Assembly: GCF_007855645.1 (NCBI RefSeq) | Contig: NZ_CP042262.1 | Location: forward strand, 372,001-436,000 | Direction: 5' to 3' | DNA from: Qingshengfaniella alkalisoli | Lineage (GTDB): Bacteria; Pseudomonadota; Alphaproteobacteria; Rhodobacterales; Rhodobacteraceae | Length of the DNA stretch: 64,000 nt | Part shown: positions 41,649-49,695 of the stretch, piece after piece | Numbering within the stretch: position 1 is the stretch's first letter | Layout of the letters: every line of letters begins with the position of its first letter | The notes under the pieces: model-generated | What the model saw: the letters and a program-made list of their open reading frames with translations, nothing else | The model's database searches: none | Told to the model about the DNA's origin: nothing | Program-made: the position numbers and the translations under genes

Positions 41649-42689
41649 ATGGAAACGCGTGTCTGCTGCCTGCATGGCAAGAACGATATCCGCATCGAAA
41701 CCCGCGACGTCACAGACCCCGGCGTTGGCGAAGTCCTGATTTCCGTCGGCGCCGGAGGGATCTGCGGGTCTGATCTGCATTACTATCAAGACGGGGGTTT
41801 CGGCCCGATCCGCGTGCGCGAACCTATCATCCTGGGGCATGAAGCTGCCGGTTACGTGCGGGCCGTCGGCCCTGGTGTCGAAGGATTGACACAGGGCGAC
41901 CTTGTCGCGATCAGCCCCAGCCGACCGTGCAGAACCTGCAAGTTCTGTTTGCAAGGTCTCCAACAACACTGCCTGGACATGAAGTTCTCGGGCTCAGCCA
42001 TGCGCATGCCGCATGAACAAGGGCTGTTTCGCGACCAGATCGTGGTCCCCGCCGGGCAGTGCCATCGGCTGACCGGCGATGTATCTGCCCAGGAAGCGGC
42101 CTGTTCCGAACCGCTCTCCGTCTGCCTTCACGCCCGGAACATGGCCGGTTCGCTCGACGGGAAACGCGTTCTGGTCACGGGGTCGGGTCCGATCGGTGCG
42201 CTCTGCGTGGCGGTGGCCCGCAACGGAGGTGCCGCCGAAGTCGTTGTGACAGACCTGCACGACGTTCCACTTTCAGCGGCTGCCGCAATGGGCGCGACCC
42301 GGACCATCAACATGGCTCAAGACCCGGATGCCCTGACGGGTTATGCCGCCGATAAAGGTTATTTCGACGTCGCGTTCGAATGCTCCGCCGCTGCCCCCGC
42401 GATCCGCAACGCGATCGAAGCGTTACGCCCGCAAGGCACGCTCGTGCAGGTGGGTGTTGCGGGCGATACCTCGCTTCCCCTGAACCTTCTGGTCAGCAAG
42501 GAAATCACTTTCAAAGGCACGCACAGATTCCATGCCGAATTCGCCCAGGCCGCGCATATGATCTCTAACGGAGACATCGACGTGACGCCGATGATCACGC
42601 AAAGCATTTCGCTGGATCGTGCGGTCGAAGCCTTTGAAGCCGCAGGGGACCGGGCCAAGGCCGTCAAGGTCCACTTGGTCTTCGACTAG
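41649..42689 (+). CDS. Zinc-dependent dehydrogenase, L-idonate/L-gulonate 5-dehydrogenase type
   Basis: A 346-residue medium-chain zinc dehydrogenase. The catalytic zinc region is GGICGSDLHYYQDGGFGPIRVREPIILGHEAAG, which matches L-idonate 5-dehydrogenase closely. The structural zinc lobe keeps four cysteines (SRPCRTCKFCLQGLQQHC). The Rossmann motif is GSGPIGALCVAVA, followed by VTDLHD with Asp for NAD. L-gulonate 5-dehydrogenases of this family yield D-fructuronate, the UxuB substrate, so gulonate is as plausible as idonate in this operon. It follows dctM by 9 bp. Confidence 0.9.
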   Translation: METRVCCLHGKNDIRIETRDVTDPGVGEVLISVGAGGICGSDLHYYQDGGFGPIRVREPIILGHEAAGYVRAVGPGVEGLTQGDLVAISPSRPCRTCKFCLQGLQQHCLDMKFSGSAMRMPHEQGLFRDQIVVPAGQCHRLTGDVSAQEAACSEPLSVCLHARNMAGSLDGKRVLVTGSGPIGALCVAVARNGGAAEVVVTDLHDVPLSAAAAMGATRTINMAQDPDALTGYAADKGYFDVAFECSAAAPAIRNAIEALRPQGTLVQVGVAGDTSLPLNLLVSKEITFKGTHRFHAEFAQAAHMISNGDIDVTPMITQSISLDRAVEAFEAAGDRAKAVKVHLVFD

Positions 42690-43064
42690 GATTGGCTCTT
42701 ACCCGGACGTCGCAAAGCGCATGCAGCGATGCGCCTTGCCACCCGTTACAAAGACAGCTTCTCCGGCGGGGTCGGCGCCCGACCGTCATAGGCGTCCCAC
42801 ACCGATTGATCGAACTGGATGACCGATCCCGTCACGATGCCGCCGTCGTCGAACGCCAGCCACAGGGCTCTGTCGCGACGTTTGCCACGTAGTAAATACA
42901 CGCTCGCCTGCGGACTTAACTACGCTGCGAGGTCGGCGAATATGCGGAACCGGCAACAGATTTACCTGTGGTGCCAAGAGTTAAAGAAAAAGGGTCTGCG
43001 GTCACCGGACGGGGGCGCATTTTTCCTGCCAATCGACTTTCCGGCCATCGCGGAAACGCCACGC
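42690..43064. other. Intergenic with a degraded SDR fragment
   Basis: About 375 bp between the convergent idonate-type dehydrogenase and PfkB kinase genes. Apart from the SDR remnant at 42746-42885, no gene, repeat or clear terminator is visible in it. Confidence 0.5.
42746..42885 (-). pseudogene. SDR C-terminal fragment
   Basis: Reading the minus strand to the TAA at 42746 gives ALWLAFDDGGIVTGSVIQFD followed by QSVWDAYDG and a short Pro-rich tail. This is the C-terminal end of an SDR (pattern LASD...MTGSVI.FDQSVWGAYD). The Rossmann and catalytic parts are missing, so the gene was lost by deletion or left by recombination. Confidence 0.65.
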
Positions 43065-43949
43065 TCACGGCACCTTGCCATAAGAGTCTAGGCCAGCCCA
43101 ATCGGGTAGTGTTCCGACGCCTCCGATATGCCCGACTGCAAATACTCCGCAGCGGTTGCCCAGATCGAGGCATTTTCCTAGATCTTGGCCATCCAGCCAG
43201 GCATGTACAAAACCTGCGGCAAAGGCGTCTCCCGCTCCGGTTGAATCAATGACCCGGGCCGCAGCCGCACCACGTGTCAGGGTTGTCCCCTCACCGTGTG
43301 CAGTTGCGCCCTTCGCACCGCGCTTGACGACCACGCATGGTGCCATATCCTGAACCCGCCCATAGGAAGCAAGTGCGTCCGCCTCGTCGTCGTTGGGCAA
43401 AAACAGATCCACTTTAGACACAAGCGTTGATGGATCTGCGCTCAGCACCTTGTCATCCCACCCGCAATCCAGAGAAATTGTCATGCCCGCCTTTCGCGCC
43501 GCTGCAATCAATCCCGGATTTTCCACGAGCGTCGTAAGCTCTCCGATATGCAAGTGGTCGAAATGGTGGCGACCGAGCACGGTCTCCCAGTCGGCTGGAA
43601 GTGCATCATCGGAACGTTTTGAAAGAAATGCGCGATCGCCTGCGCCGACCATCGCAACGGTAATCTGTGGCACCGCCGAGGTTGCAACATCTGCCACGGA
43701 CAGATCCACGTTGTACCGCTCAGCTTCAGCGGTGACATAGTCTGCGAACGGCGCTGCCGGCAGGTGCGCCATCAATGAAACCGGGCGCGAAAACTGAGCC
43801 AGATAGGCCGCCGTGGTGAATGCACCGCCGCCGGCACGCAGGGTCAGATCCTCGGCAAACACCTCACGTCCGGGCTGCGGCAAGCTGTTCAGCCCGGTAA
43901 AGATGATATCGCAATAGACACGACCGGCGCACACGACACGTTTGGTCAA
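43065..43949 (-). CDS. PfkB-family carbohydrate kinase
   Basis: A 294-residue ribokinase-like kinase. It shows the N-terminal GG region in TLRAGGGAFTTAAYLAQF, LDCGWDDKVLS, LFLPNDDEADAL (the N..E motif for metal and phosphate), VVVKRGAKGATAHG, and the anion-hole motif DSTGAGDAFAAGFVHAWLDG with the catalytic Asp in GAGD. Substrate is not predictable; family members act on sugars, nucleosides and 1-phosphates. It is the last gene of the sugar ABC operon and overlaps the ATPase gene by 4 bp, so it probably phosphorylates the imported sugar or a product of it. Confidence 0.92.
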   Translation of the reverse strand: MTKRVVCAGRVYCDIIFTGLNSLPQPGREVFAEDLTLRAGGGAFTTAAYLAQFSRPVSLMAHLPAAPFADYVTAEAERYNVDLSVADVATSAVPQITVAMVGAGDRAFLSKRSDDALPADWETVLGRHHFDHLHIGELTTLVENPGLIAAARKAGMTISLDCGWDDKVLSADPSTLVSKVDLFLPNDDEADALASYGRVQDMAPCVVVKRGAKGATAHGEGTTLTRGAAAARVIDSTGAGDAFAAGFVHAWLDGQDLGKCLDLGNRCGVFAVGHIGGVGTLPDWAGLDSYGKVP

Positions 43950-45001
43950 CGGATTGCCTCACCCGTGCCTGTGTCAAACAAATGCAGGTTTTCGCTGCGC
44001 GCCGAAAGCTGGATGCGCGCACCGGCCTCAGGGGCATGGCGGCCCGGCCCGGACGCTATGACCTCGTGCCCATCCACATCGACATACAGCAGGGATTCCG
44101 CGCCCAATGGTTCGGTGACGGTGATGATCCCCTCCAGCTGAAGTTCGCCGTCACTGCCCGGTTGAAGATCTTCGGGGCGCACCCCGACCGTTACAGCGCC
44201 CGATGCAGGTTCCCCAGTGCAAGGCACCGACGCGCCGTTGAACAGCGTCACTTGTCCCTGTTCCTGCCGGCCAGACAGCAGGTTCATCGATGGCGCGCCT
44301 ATAAACTGCGCGACAAAAATGTTGTTGGGTGCGTGATAGACTTCTGCCGGTGTGCCGATCTGCTGAATATGCCCGTCCTTCATGATGACAATACGATCCG
44401 CCATCGTCATCGCTTCGACCTGATCATGCGTGACAAAAACAATCGTACTGCCAACGCGTTGATGAAGCTTCTTGATCTCAAGTCGCATTTGCGTACGCAA
44501 CTGAGCATCGAGATTGGACAGCGGTTCGTCGAACAAGAAGACGGCCGGGTTACGCACCATCGCCCTGCCGATCGCGACGCGTTGACGTTGGCCACCCGAC
44601 AGTTGGGATGGTTTGCGGTCCAGAAGGTCAGTCATACCCAGAAGCGCGGCAACCTCGTCGATGCGGGTTTCCTTGTCGTTCTTTGCCATTTTTGACGTGC
44701 GCAACCCGAAGCCGATATTCTTGCGAACCGACATATGCGGATAGATTGCATAATTCTGGAAAACCATCGCGATATCACGTTGCTTGGGTTCCAGATTGTT
44801 GACCATCCTGTCGCCGATACGAACCTCGCCGGACGTGACTTCTTCCAGCCCGGCGATCAGACGCAGCGTGGTGGATTTTCCACAGCCCGACGGGCCAACA
44901 AACACGACAAACTCGCCATCGTCCACTTCCAGATCGATACCGTGGAGAACCTCACTCCGCCCATAAGATTTGCGCAGGTCACGCAACGCAAGATTGGCCA
45001 A
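43946..45001 (-). CDS. Sugar ABC transporter ATP-binding protein, UgpC/MsmK type
   Basis: A 351-residue CUT1 ATPase with a C-terminal TOBE/OB regulatory domain. Walker A is GPSGCGKSTTLRLIAG (about 36), Q-loop FQNYAIYPHMSV, signature LSGGQRQRVAIGRAMVRNP, Walker B VFLFDEPLSNLDAQLR and H-loop VTHDQVEAMTMADR. The C-terminal GVRPEDLQPG is the UgpC/MalK hallmark. It powers the permeases at 46488 and 47375. It starts 2 bp after the lyase stop. Confidence 0.95.
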   Translation of the reverse strand: MANLALRDLRKSYGRSEVLHGIDLEVDDGEFVVFVGPSGCGKSTTLRLIAGLEEVTSGEVRIGDRMVNNLEPKQRDIAMVFQNYAIYPHMSVRKNIGFGLRTSKMAKNDKETRIDEVAALLGMTDLLDRKPSQLSGGQRQRVAIGRAMVRNPAVFLFDEPLSNLDAQLRTQMRLEIKKLHQRVGSTIVFVTHDQVEAMTMADRIVIMKDGHIQQIGTPAEVYHAPNNIFVAQFIGAPSMNLLSGRQEQGQVTLFNGASVPCTGEPASGAVTVGVRPEDLQPGSDGELQLEGIITVTEPLGAESLLYVDVDGHEVIASGPGRHAPEAGARIQLSARSENLHLFDTGTGEAIR

Positions 45002-45003
45002 AC

Positions 45004-46491
45004 TCAGCTCTCCTTCAACTTGGTGAACGCGGACTGCAGGGTCGCTGATGCAGCCGCGAGACGTTCGTTTGTTTCTCCGATAGCGGCGCGATAGTTCTGC
45101 AGCGCCGCCGCGTATTGCTCAAAAGCTGCATTCATGGGGGCCGGGGCTGGACCGCCAACGCATGTTCTGCGAGCGACGAAAGCTGACATGGACACAGCCT
45201 CTGCAAATGCGGCCTGCGTCAGAGTGGCCTCGCGCCCCGTGGTGTCAGCAAACGCTGCCTGGAATGCATCAAACCCGTCGCGCAGAGGAGCCGAACGACC
45301 GATCACGTCGCGTGCAGTGAGCGCTGCAACTTCATGTGCCTGTCGGAAGGACAAGCCATCCGTGCGGACCAAGGTGTCGGCAAGTTCGGTGATCGTCACA
45401 CAGGCGGCGTCACCATTGGCGGACACACGATCGGCGTTGACCGACACGGAACCGATAAATCGTTCCAGCAGTTTCAGCACTCTGCCCCCGGTGTCAAACG
45501 CGGCGTACCCAGCTTGCTGCACCTCGCCTTCGCTGTCATTCATATCCGTAAAGGGGGTATTGTGCATTGTATCGATGATCGTGTTGCACCGTCCCGCAGT
45601 CGTGCTGGCCAGATGACGCATATGCTCAATTGGAACGGGATTGCGCTTTTGCGGCATGATCGAACTGATCTGTACCAACGCATTAGGCACATAAAGCTGA
45701 CCGACCTCGAAGGCCGACCAGAAAGCCAAGTCCTGAACAACGCGCCCCAGATGCACAAACAGCAAGCGCATCGCGGAATAAAACCCGGTGATGTAGTCCA
45801 CCGACGCGATGCAGCCGTAGGAGTTCACCAAAGGCTCGTGAAAGCCCAGCAGCTGAGCAACGCGGACGCGATCAATTGGAAAGCCCGACGTGGTAATCGC
45901 AGCTGCGCCCATTGGGCAGTGATCCAGCGCCGTACGTGCCGCCATCAACCTGTCGATGTCGCGCAAAAGCACTTCCAGCGCGGCGTTCAAATAGTGGCCA
46001 AAGGTGGTCGGCTGCGCGGGTTGGCCGTGGGTGTAGGCGACGATCAGGGTGTCGCGCTCGACCTTCGCTTTGCTCAGCACTGTCTCGGCCAAAGCGACCG
46101 ACAACCCGATGAACTCGTCCGCGCGCGCTCTTAGCGCCATCTTGAAGACGGTATGATCGATGTCATTGCGCGATCGCGCCGTGTGCAACATGCCGCCAAG
46201 GTCCGGCCCAACGCGACGTTTCAGTTCCGCTTCGACCAGGAAAAAGTAGTCTTCGTATTCGCCCGTGTAGCGCAGAGCATCCAAATCAATCTCGGTGTCA
46301 ATTCCGTCGAGCGCTGTAGCAATTTGTGCGCCCTGCCCCGCATTCAAAATACCGGTCTCGACCAACATAACGAGATGCGCACGATTGATTGCGGCCATGT
46401 GGTCCGCATAGTGACGTTTGACGCCTTCGAACAGTGGCTCAAGTACCGTATCGGAATAAACGGGATCCGGGAAAATCGATGAATCTTTCAT
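45004..46491 (-). CDS. Fumarase/aspartase-superfamily C-N lyase, argininosuccinate-lyase-like
   Basis: A 495-residue enzyme of the superfamily that eliminates fumarate from N-succinyl compounds (argininosuccinate, adenylosuccinate, EDDS). The signature loop is SSIMPQKRNPVP, with the catalytic serine. HTARSRNDIDHT and YTHGQPAQPTTFGHYLNA are the ASL-type conserved regions. An extra piece TPFTDMNDSEGEVQQAGY lies downstream. It is not in an arginine operon but sits between sugar permease and ATPase genes, so it is probably a specialised paralogue acting on an imported N-substituted compound. ATG 46491 overlaps the permease stop by 4 bp; upstream codons to 46770 lie in the permease gene. Confidence 0.85.
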   Translation of the reverse strand: MKDSSIFPDPVYSDTVLEPLFEGVKRHYADHMAAINRAHLVMLVETGILNAGQGAQIATALDGIDTEIDLDALRYTGEYEDYFFLVEAELKRRVGPDLGGMLHTARSRNDIDHTVFKMALRARADEFIGLSVALAETVLSKAKVERDTLIVAYTHGQPAQPTTFGHYLNAALEVLLRDIDRLMAARTALDHCPMGAAAITTSGFPIDRVRVAQLLGFHEPLVNSYGCIASVDYITGFYSAMRLLFVHLGRVVQDLAFWSAFEVGQLYVPNALVQISSIMPQKRNPVPIEHMRHLASTTAGRCNTIIDTMHNTPFTDMNDSEGEVQQAGYAAFDTGGRVLKLLERFIGSVSVNADRVSANGDAACVTITELADTLVRTDGLSFRQAHEVAALTARDVIGRSAPLRDGFDAFQAAFADTTGREATLTQAAFAEAVSMSAFVARRTCVGGPAPAPMNAAFEQYAAALQNYRAAIGETNERLAAASATLQSAFTKLKES

Positions 46492-47375
46492 CCCTTCAGC
46501 CCCGCCATCACAACACCCTGAATGATGAAGCGCTGGAAGATCAGGAAGACAATCAGCGTGGGCAAGGTCGAGATCGCCGCCCCCGTCATGATGAGTTCCC
46601 ATTCCACCTGTTGCTCGACCGAGAAGGTCGTCAACCCGACGGGGAGCGTGTACATTTCCTGGCTGTTGGTGACGATTAACGGCCAGATGAAAGCGGTCCA
46701 ATTCCCAAGGAAGACGAAAATGGCCAGTGCCGCCAGGGCCGGACGAACCAGCGGCAGGGCAACGGTCCACCAGATCTGGAACTCGTTCAGCCCATCGATC
46801 CGCGCGGCCTCGATGAAGTCATCTGGCACCGTTTCAAAGAACTGCTTCATCAGGAACACGCCAAACGCCGTCATCAGCCCGGGGAACATGATGCCCCAAT
46901 GTGTGTCCAGCCATCCGAATTGCTGACTCATCAGGTACCATGGGATCACCAGCATCTCCGTGGGGATCATCAGCGTGGACAGGATTGCGATGAACACGAT
47001 GTAGCGCCCACGAAAGCGGAATTTACACAACGTATAGCCGACAAGGCTGTCGAAGAAGACATTGGACACCGTCGTCAGCGTCGCGATCAGAAGCGAGTTC
47101 CAGAACCAATGGTAGAACCGACCGTCACCCAGAACATAGGTGTAGTTCTCAATGGTCGGTTCTTCGGGAATGAGGTTAAGGTTGTAGACCTCGAACGGGA
47201 ACTTGAACGAGGTGGCCAGCATATAGGCAATCGGCATCACCATCAGCAAGCCACCGGCAAACAGAATGATCCAGCGGATCAACTGGGCTATGTTGCGAGG
47301 CTTCTTTGCGTTACTGGGACCACGCAGAAGCGCATCAGAAGATGCTTTGATCTCGATATTCTCGGCTACGCTCAT
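46488..47375 (-). CDS. Sugar ABC transporter permease, MalG/UgpE type
   Basis: A 295-residue CUT1 permease with six helices. A cytoplasmic N-terminal tail of about 30 residues precedes IRWIILFAGGLLMVMPIAYMLATSF. FFDSLVGYTLCKFRFRG and the EAA loop EAARIDGLNEFQIWWTVALPLVRPA are diagnostic. The start directly abuts the previous stop. Confidence 0.95.
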   Translation of the reverse strand: MSVAENIEIKASSDALLRGPSNAKKPRNIAQLIRWIILFAGGLLMVMPIAYMLATSFKFPFEVYNLNLIPEEPTIENYTYVLGDGRFYHWFWNSLLIATLTTVSNVFFDSLVGYTLCKFRFRGRYIVFIAILSTLMIPTEMLVIPWYLMSQQFGWLDTHWGIMFPGLMTAFGVFLMKQFFETVPDDFIEAARIDGLNEFQIWWTVALPLVRPALAALAIFVFLGNWTAFIWPLIVTNSQEMYTLPVGLTTFSVEQQVEWELIMTGAAISTLPTLIVFLIFQRFIIQGVVMAGLKG

Positions 47376-48268
47376 CAGCGGTCCCTCAACAAATAGAGTT
47401 GCAGCAAGCTGACCAGCAACAGGATGGTGAACAGCACCACCGTTTGCGCCGCCGCATAGCCCATGTCGTAACCGTTAAACGCCGTGTCGTAGATCATCAG
47501 CACGAGCGGCTTCGTCGAGTTGAGCGGCCCGCCGGGGTTGTTCGTCGTCATGTTGAAGACCTGATCGAATATCCGCAGAAATCCTATGGACGAGAACACG
47601 ACCAGAAAAACGATGGTGGGTTTCAGCAGGGGAATGGTGATCTCGAACAGCACGGTCCAGCGCGACACCCCATCGATGCGTGCGGCTTCATAATAGGTCG
47701 CGGGGATCGCCCGCAGGCCGGCCATGAAGATGATAATCTGGAACCCCAGCCCCGCCCAAACCGCAGGCGCCAGAATGGCCGGAAGCGCATTTGTCGTCGA
47801 ATTCAGGAAAGCTATTTGCGGAATGCCAAAGGTTGCCAGAAAGTTGTTGAACAGCCCGATTGGGACAGGCTGATAGAACCACCGCCACACCCAGGCCATC
47901 GCCACCGCACTGGTCATGAACGGCAGGAAGTAGAGCGCCCTGATCGTCCCGTGCATAAACCGTACCTTGTCGAGGTGATAGGCTACCGTAAAGGCAACGA
48001 TCAGGCTGATCGGAGTTCCCAGGATCAGGTACAGGAACGTGTTCTTGAAGACTTTCCAGAACACGGGATCACTTGCCAGCGTGGCGTAATTTTCCAACCC
48101 CGCCCATGTGCGATCACCCAGAAGGTTCCATTCCTGAAACGACAGCAAAATCGCATTGGCCGTTGGATAGAATCTGACAACCGTGTAGAAAATGATGGGC
48201 ACCGCCAGAAACCCCCACGCCCAAAGGACGCGTTTCTGCCCGATGTTCAGATTGCTGTAAAAGTTCAT
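47375..48268 (-). CDS. Sugar ABC transporter permease, MalF/UgpA type
   Basis: A 297-residue CUT1 permease with six helices. It has FYTVVRFYPTANAILLSFQEWN, the MalF-like periplasmic segment WAGLENYATLASDPVFWKVFKNTFLYL, FMTSAVAMAWVWRWFYQP and the EAA loop EAARIDGVSRWTVLFEITIPLLKPT. It pairs with the MalG-type protein encoded next. Confidence 0.95.
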   Translation of the reverse strand: MNFYSNLNIGQKRVLWAWGFLAVPIIFYTVVRFYPTANAILLSFQEWNLLGDRTWAGLENYATLASDPVFWKVFKNTFLYLILGTPISLIVAFTVAYHLDKVRFMHGTIRALYFLPFMTSAVAMAWVWRWFYQPVPIGLFNNFLATFGIPQIAFLNSTTNALPAILAPAVWAGLGFQIIIFMAGLRAIPATYYEAARIDGVSRWTVLFEITIPLLKPTIVFLVVFSSIGFLRIFDQVFNMTTNNPGGPLNSTKPLVLMIYDTAFNGYDMGYAAAQTVVLFTILLLVSLLQLYLLRDR

Positions 48269-48312
48269 GCGTCAGCCTCTCGTGCCGCAACCACGGCAGC
48301 ACTTGCGCAGCA

Positions 48313-48336
48313 GATGGGACACCGCGGCGCCCCATC
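48313..48336 (-). terminator. Hairpin between sugar SBP and permease genes
   Basis: On the minus strand GATGGG and CCCATC (48313-48318 and 48331-48336) form a 6-bp stem enclosing a GC-rich 12-nt loop, in the 80-bp gap between the binding protein and first permease genes. It is weaker than the equivalents in the other importer operons. Confidence 0.35.
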
Positions 48337-48348
48337 CTCCGTTTGCAT

Positions 48349-49599
48349 TCATTCCGAGTAGTATTCGTCGAGAATCTTCTGTTCCTCTTCGGCCGCTTGA
48401 GCAAGGCTCTCCGCCACCGACTGCCCCTGCAACTCGATCCGGCTGACCATATCCGTCATGGCCTGCCGCTGCGCACTTTCATTCACAAACACGGTCGTGT
48501 TCGCGTATTCTAACCCTTTGATGAACGGACCATATACCGCATCGCCCGTGTTTTCATCGGTCAGCGCGGCAGAGGGCTTCGCGGGCAGTTCGCCAACTGT
48601 TTCCAGCCAGATTTGCATGGCCTCGTCCGAGGTGATGTACGCCATGAATTTGACAGCTGCATCGTACTTCTCGCCTTCAGCCTTACTCGTGATCGCATTC
48701 ACCCAGTAGGAGGCATAGTTGTAACGATCTCCATTCGGTCCAGCCGGAAGTTCTGCTACGCCCCACTTCAGGCCTCGCGTGTCATTGAGCGCACCAATCC
48801 GGAACGAGCCATCGATATGCATGCCCGCACGTCCCGCTTTGAACGCGGCTTGCGGTTCATCCATGAACGTAGATTCTGTCACCCCATGCGTCTGTTCCAG
48901 ATCAACATACCATTGCAGCGCTTCTTGTCCGGCCTCGTCATTGTAAGTGACAGTGCGGTTGTCGTCCGAATAGGGCGTACCGCCGAACTGGCGCAGCAGT
49001 ACTTCGCGCCACCAGTGATGGTCCTGCGCGGTCATGCCCGTTGTCAGACCAACCTGCGTCAGATTTCCCGCCCCGTCTTTCTTGGTTAGCTTTTCGGCAG
49101 TGGCGACAAGTTCCTCCAGCGTCTGCGGTGGGTTTTCAATTCCGGCATCGTCAAACAAGCGTTCGTTGTAAAACAAGGCGAGCGAGCGAACTGCGGTGGG
49201 CAAAGCCCAGTACCGACCGTCTTGCTTCATGGCTGACACCATCGGGAAGAACTCTTCTTCGATCTGGGCTGCCGGGAACAGATCGTCGGGCAGCGGTTGG
49301 ATCAGTTCCGCGTCCACATAATCGTTCAACCAGCCGTAGAACAACTGCACCACATCTGGCCCCTCACCCGCCGGAATGGCCGCCGCAACCTTGGTCCGAT
49401 AATCCGCATAAGGAAAATGGTTCATTTTCACGGTGATGTCGGGGTTCGCGTCCTCGAAGTTTTCGATCAGCTGTTCCATCGCTGTGACGCGCGCCTCGAA
49501 GAAGTACTGCCAGTATTCGATTTCCACTGCGCTCGCCGGGGTTGTTCCCAGCAATGCCGCCATGCTGACACCAGCCGCACCCTTAAATAAATTGGTCAT
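48349..49599 (-). CDS. Sugar ABC transporter substrate-binding protein (CUT1)
   Basis: A 416-residue periplasmic binding protein. Signal peptide: MTNLFKGAAGVSMAALLGT to about ASAVEIEY (24). Family 1 features are EYWQYFFEARVTAMEQLIENFEDANPDITV, YRTKVAAAIPAGEGPDVVQLFYGWLNDY, LPTAVRSLALFYNERLFDDAGI, AAFKAGRAGMHIDGSFRIG and VKFMAYITSDEAMQIWLETVGELPAKP. ATG 49599 has GGGAG upstream; codons to 49659 were rejected. The ligand is unknown and could be an oligosaccharide or a modified sugar. The gene is divergent from the ROK regulator. Confidence 0.94.
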   Translation of the reverse strand: MTNLFKGAAGVSMAALLGTTPASAVEIEYWQYFFEARVTAMEQLIENFEDANPDITVKMNHFPYADYRTKVAAAIPAGEGPDVVQLFYGWLNDYVDAELIQPLPDDLFPAAQIEEEFFPMVSAMKQDGRYWALPTAVRSLALFYNERLFDDAGIENPPQTLEELVATAEKLTKKDGAGNLTQVGLTTGMTAQDHHWWREVLLRQFGGTPYSDDNRTVTYNDEAGQEALQWYVDLEQTHGVTESTFMDEPQAAFKAGRAGMHIDGSFRIGALNDTRGLKWGVAELPAGPNGDRYNYASYWVNAITSKAEGEKYDAAVKFMAYITSDEAMQIWLETVGELPAKPSAALTDENTGDAVYGPFIKGLEYANTTVFVNESAQRQAMTDMVSRIELQGQSVAESLAQAAEEEQKILDEYYSE

Positions 49600-49660
49600 T
49601 CCGAACTCCCGTGTTGGATGCCGTTTTCCGGCTTGATTGTCTAACGTTAAGTCAAACAAT

Positions 49661-49684
49661 TTGAGTACTCAAGTTTTTTGAGTT
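49661..49684. promoter_or_regulatory. Candidate ROK operator in the divergent promoter
   Basis: TTGAGTACTCAA (49661-49672) is a perfect 12-bp palindrome, followed by a further TTGAGTT half-site at 49678-49684. Both lie in the 96-bp AT-rich gap between the sugar SBP gene and the ROK regulator, suitable for repressing both directions. Confidence 0.5.
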
Positions 49685-49695
49685 AATTGATTGCT

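Noticed and set aside
46492-46770. 93-residue N-terminal extension of the lyase
   Set aside because: It lies in another frame of the MalG-type permease gene; ATG 46491 starts the family-conserved part and overlaps the permease stop as ATGA.
47399-48361. Long plus-strand frame over the MalF-type permease
   Set aside because: The product is rich in Arg, His and Gln, typical of a reverse-strand shadow of a membrane protein.
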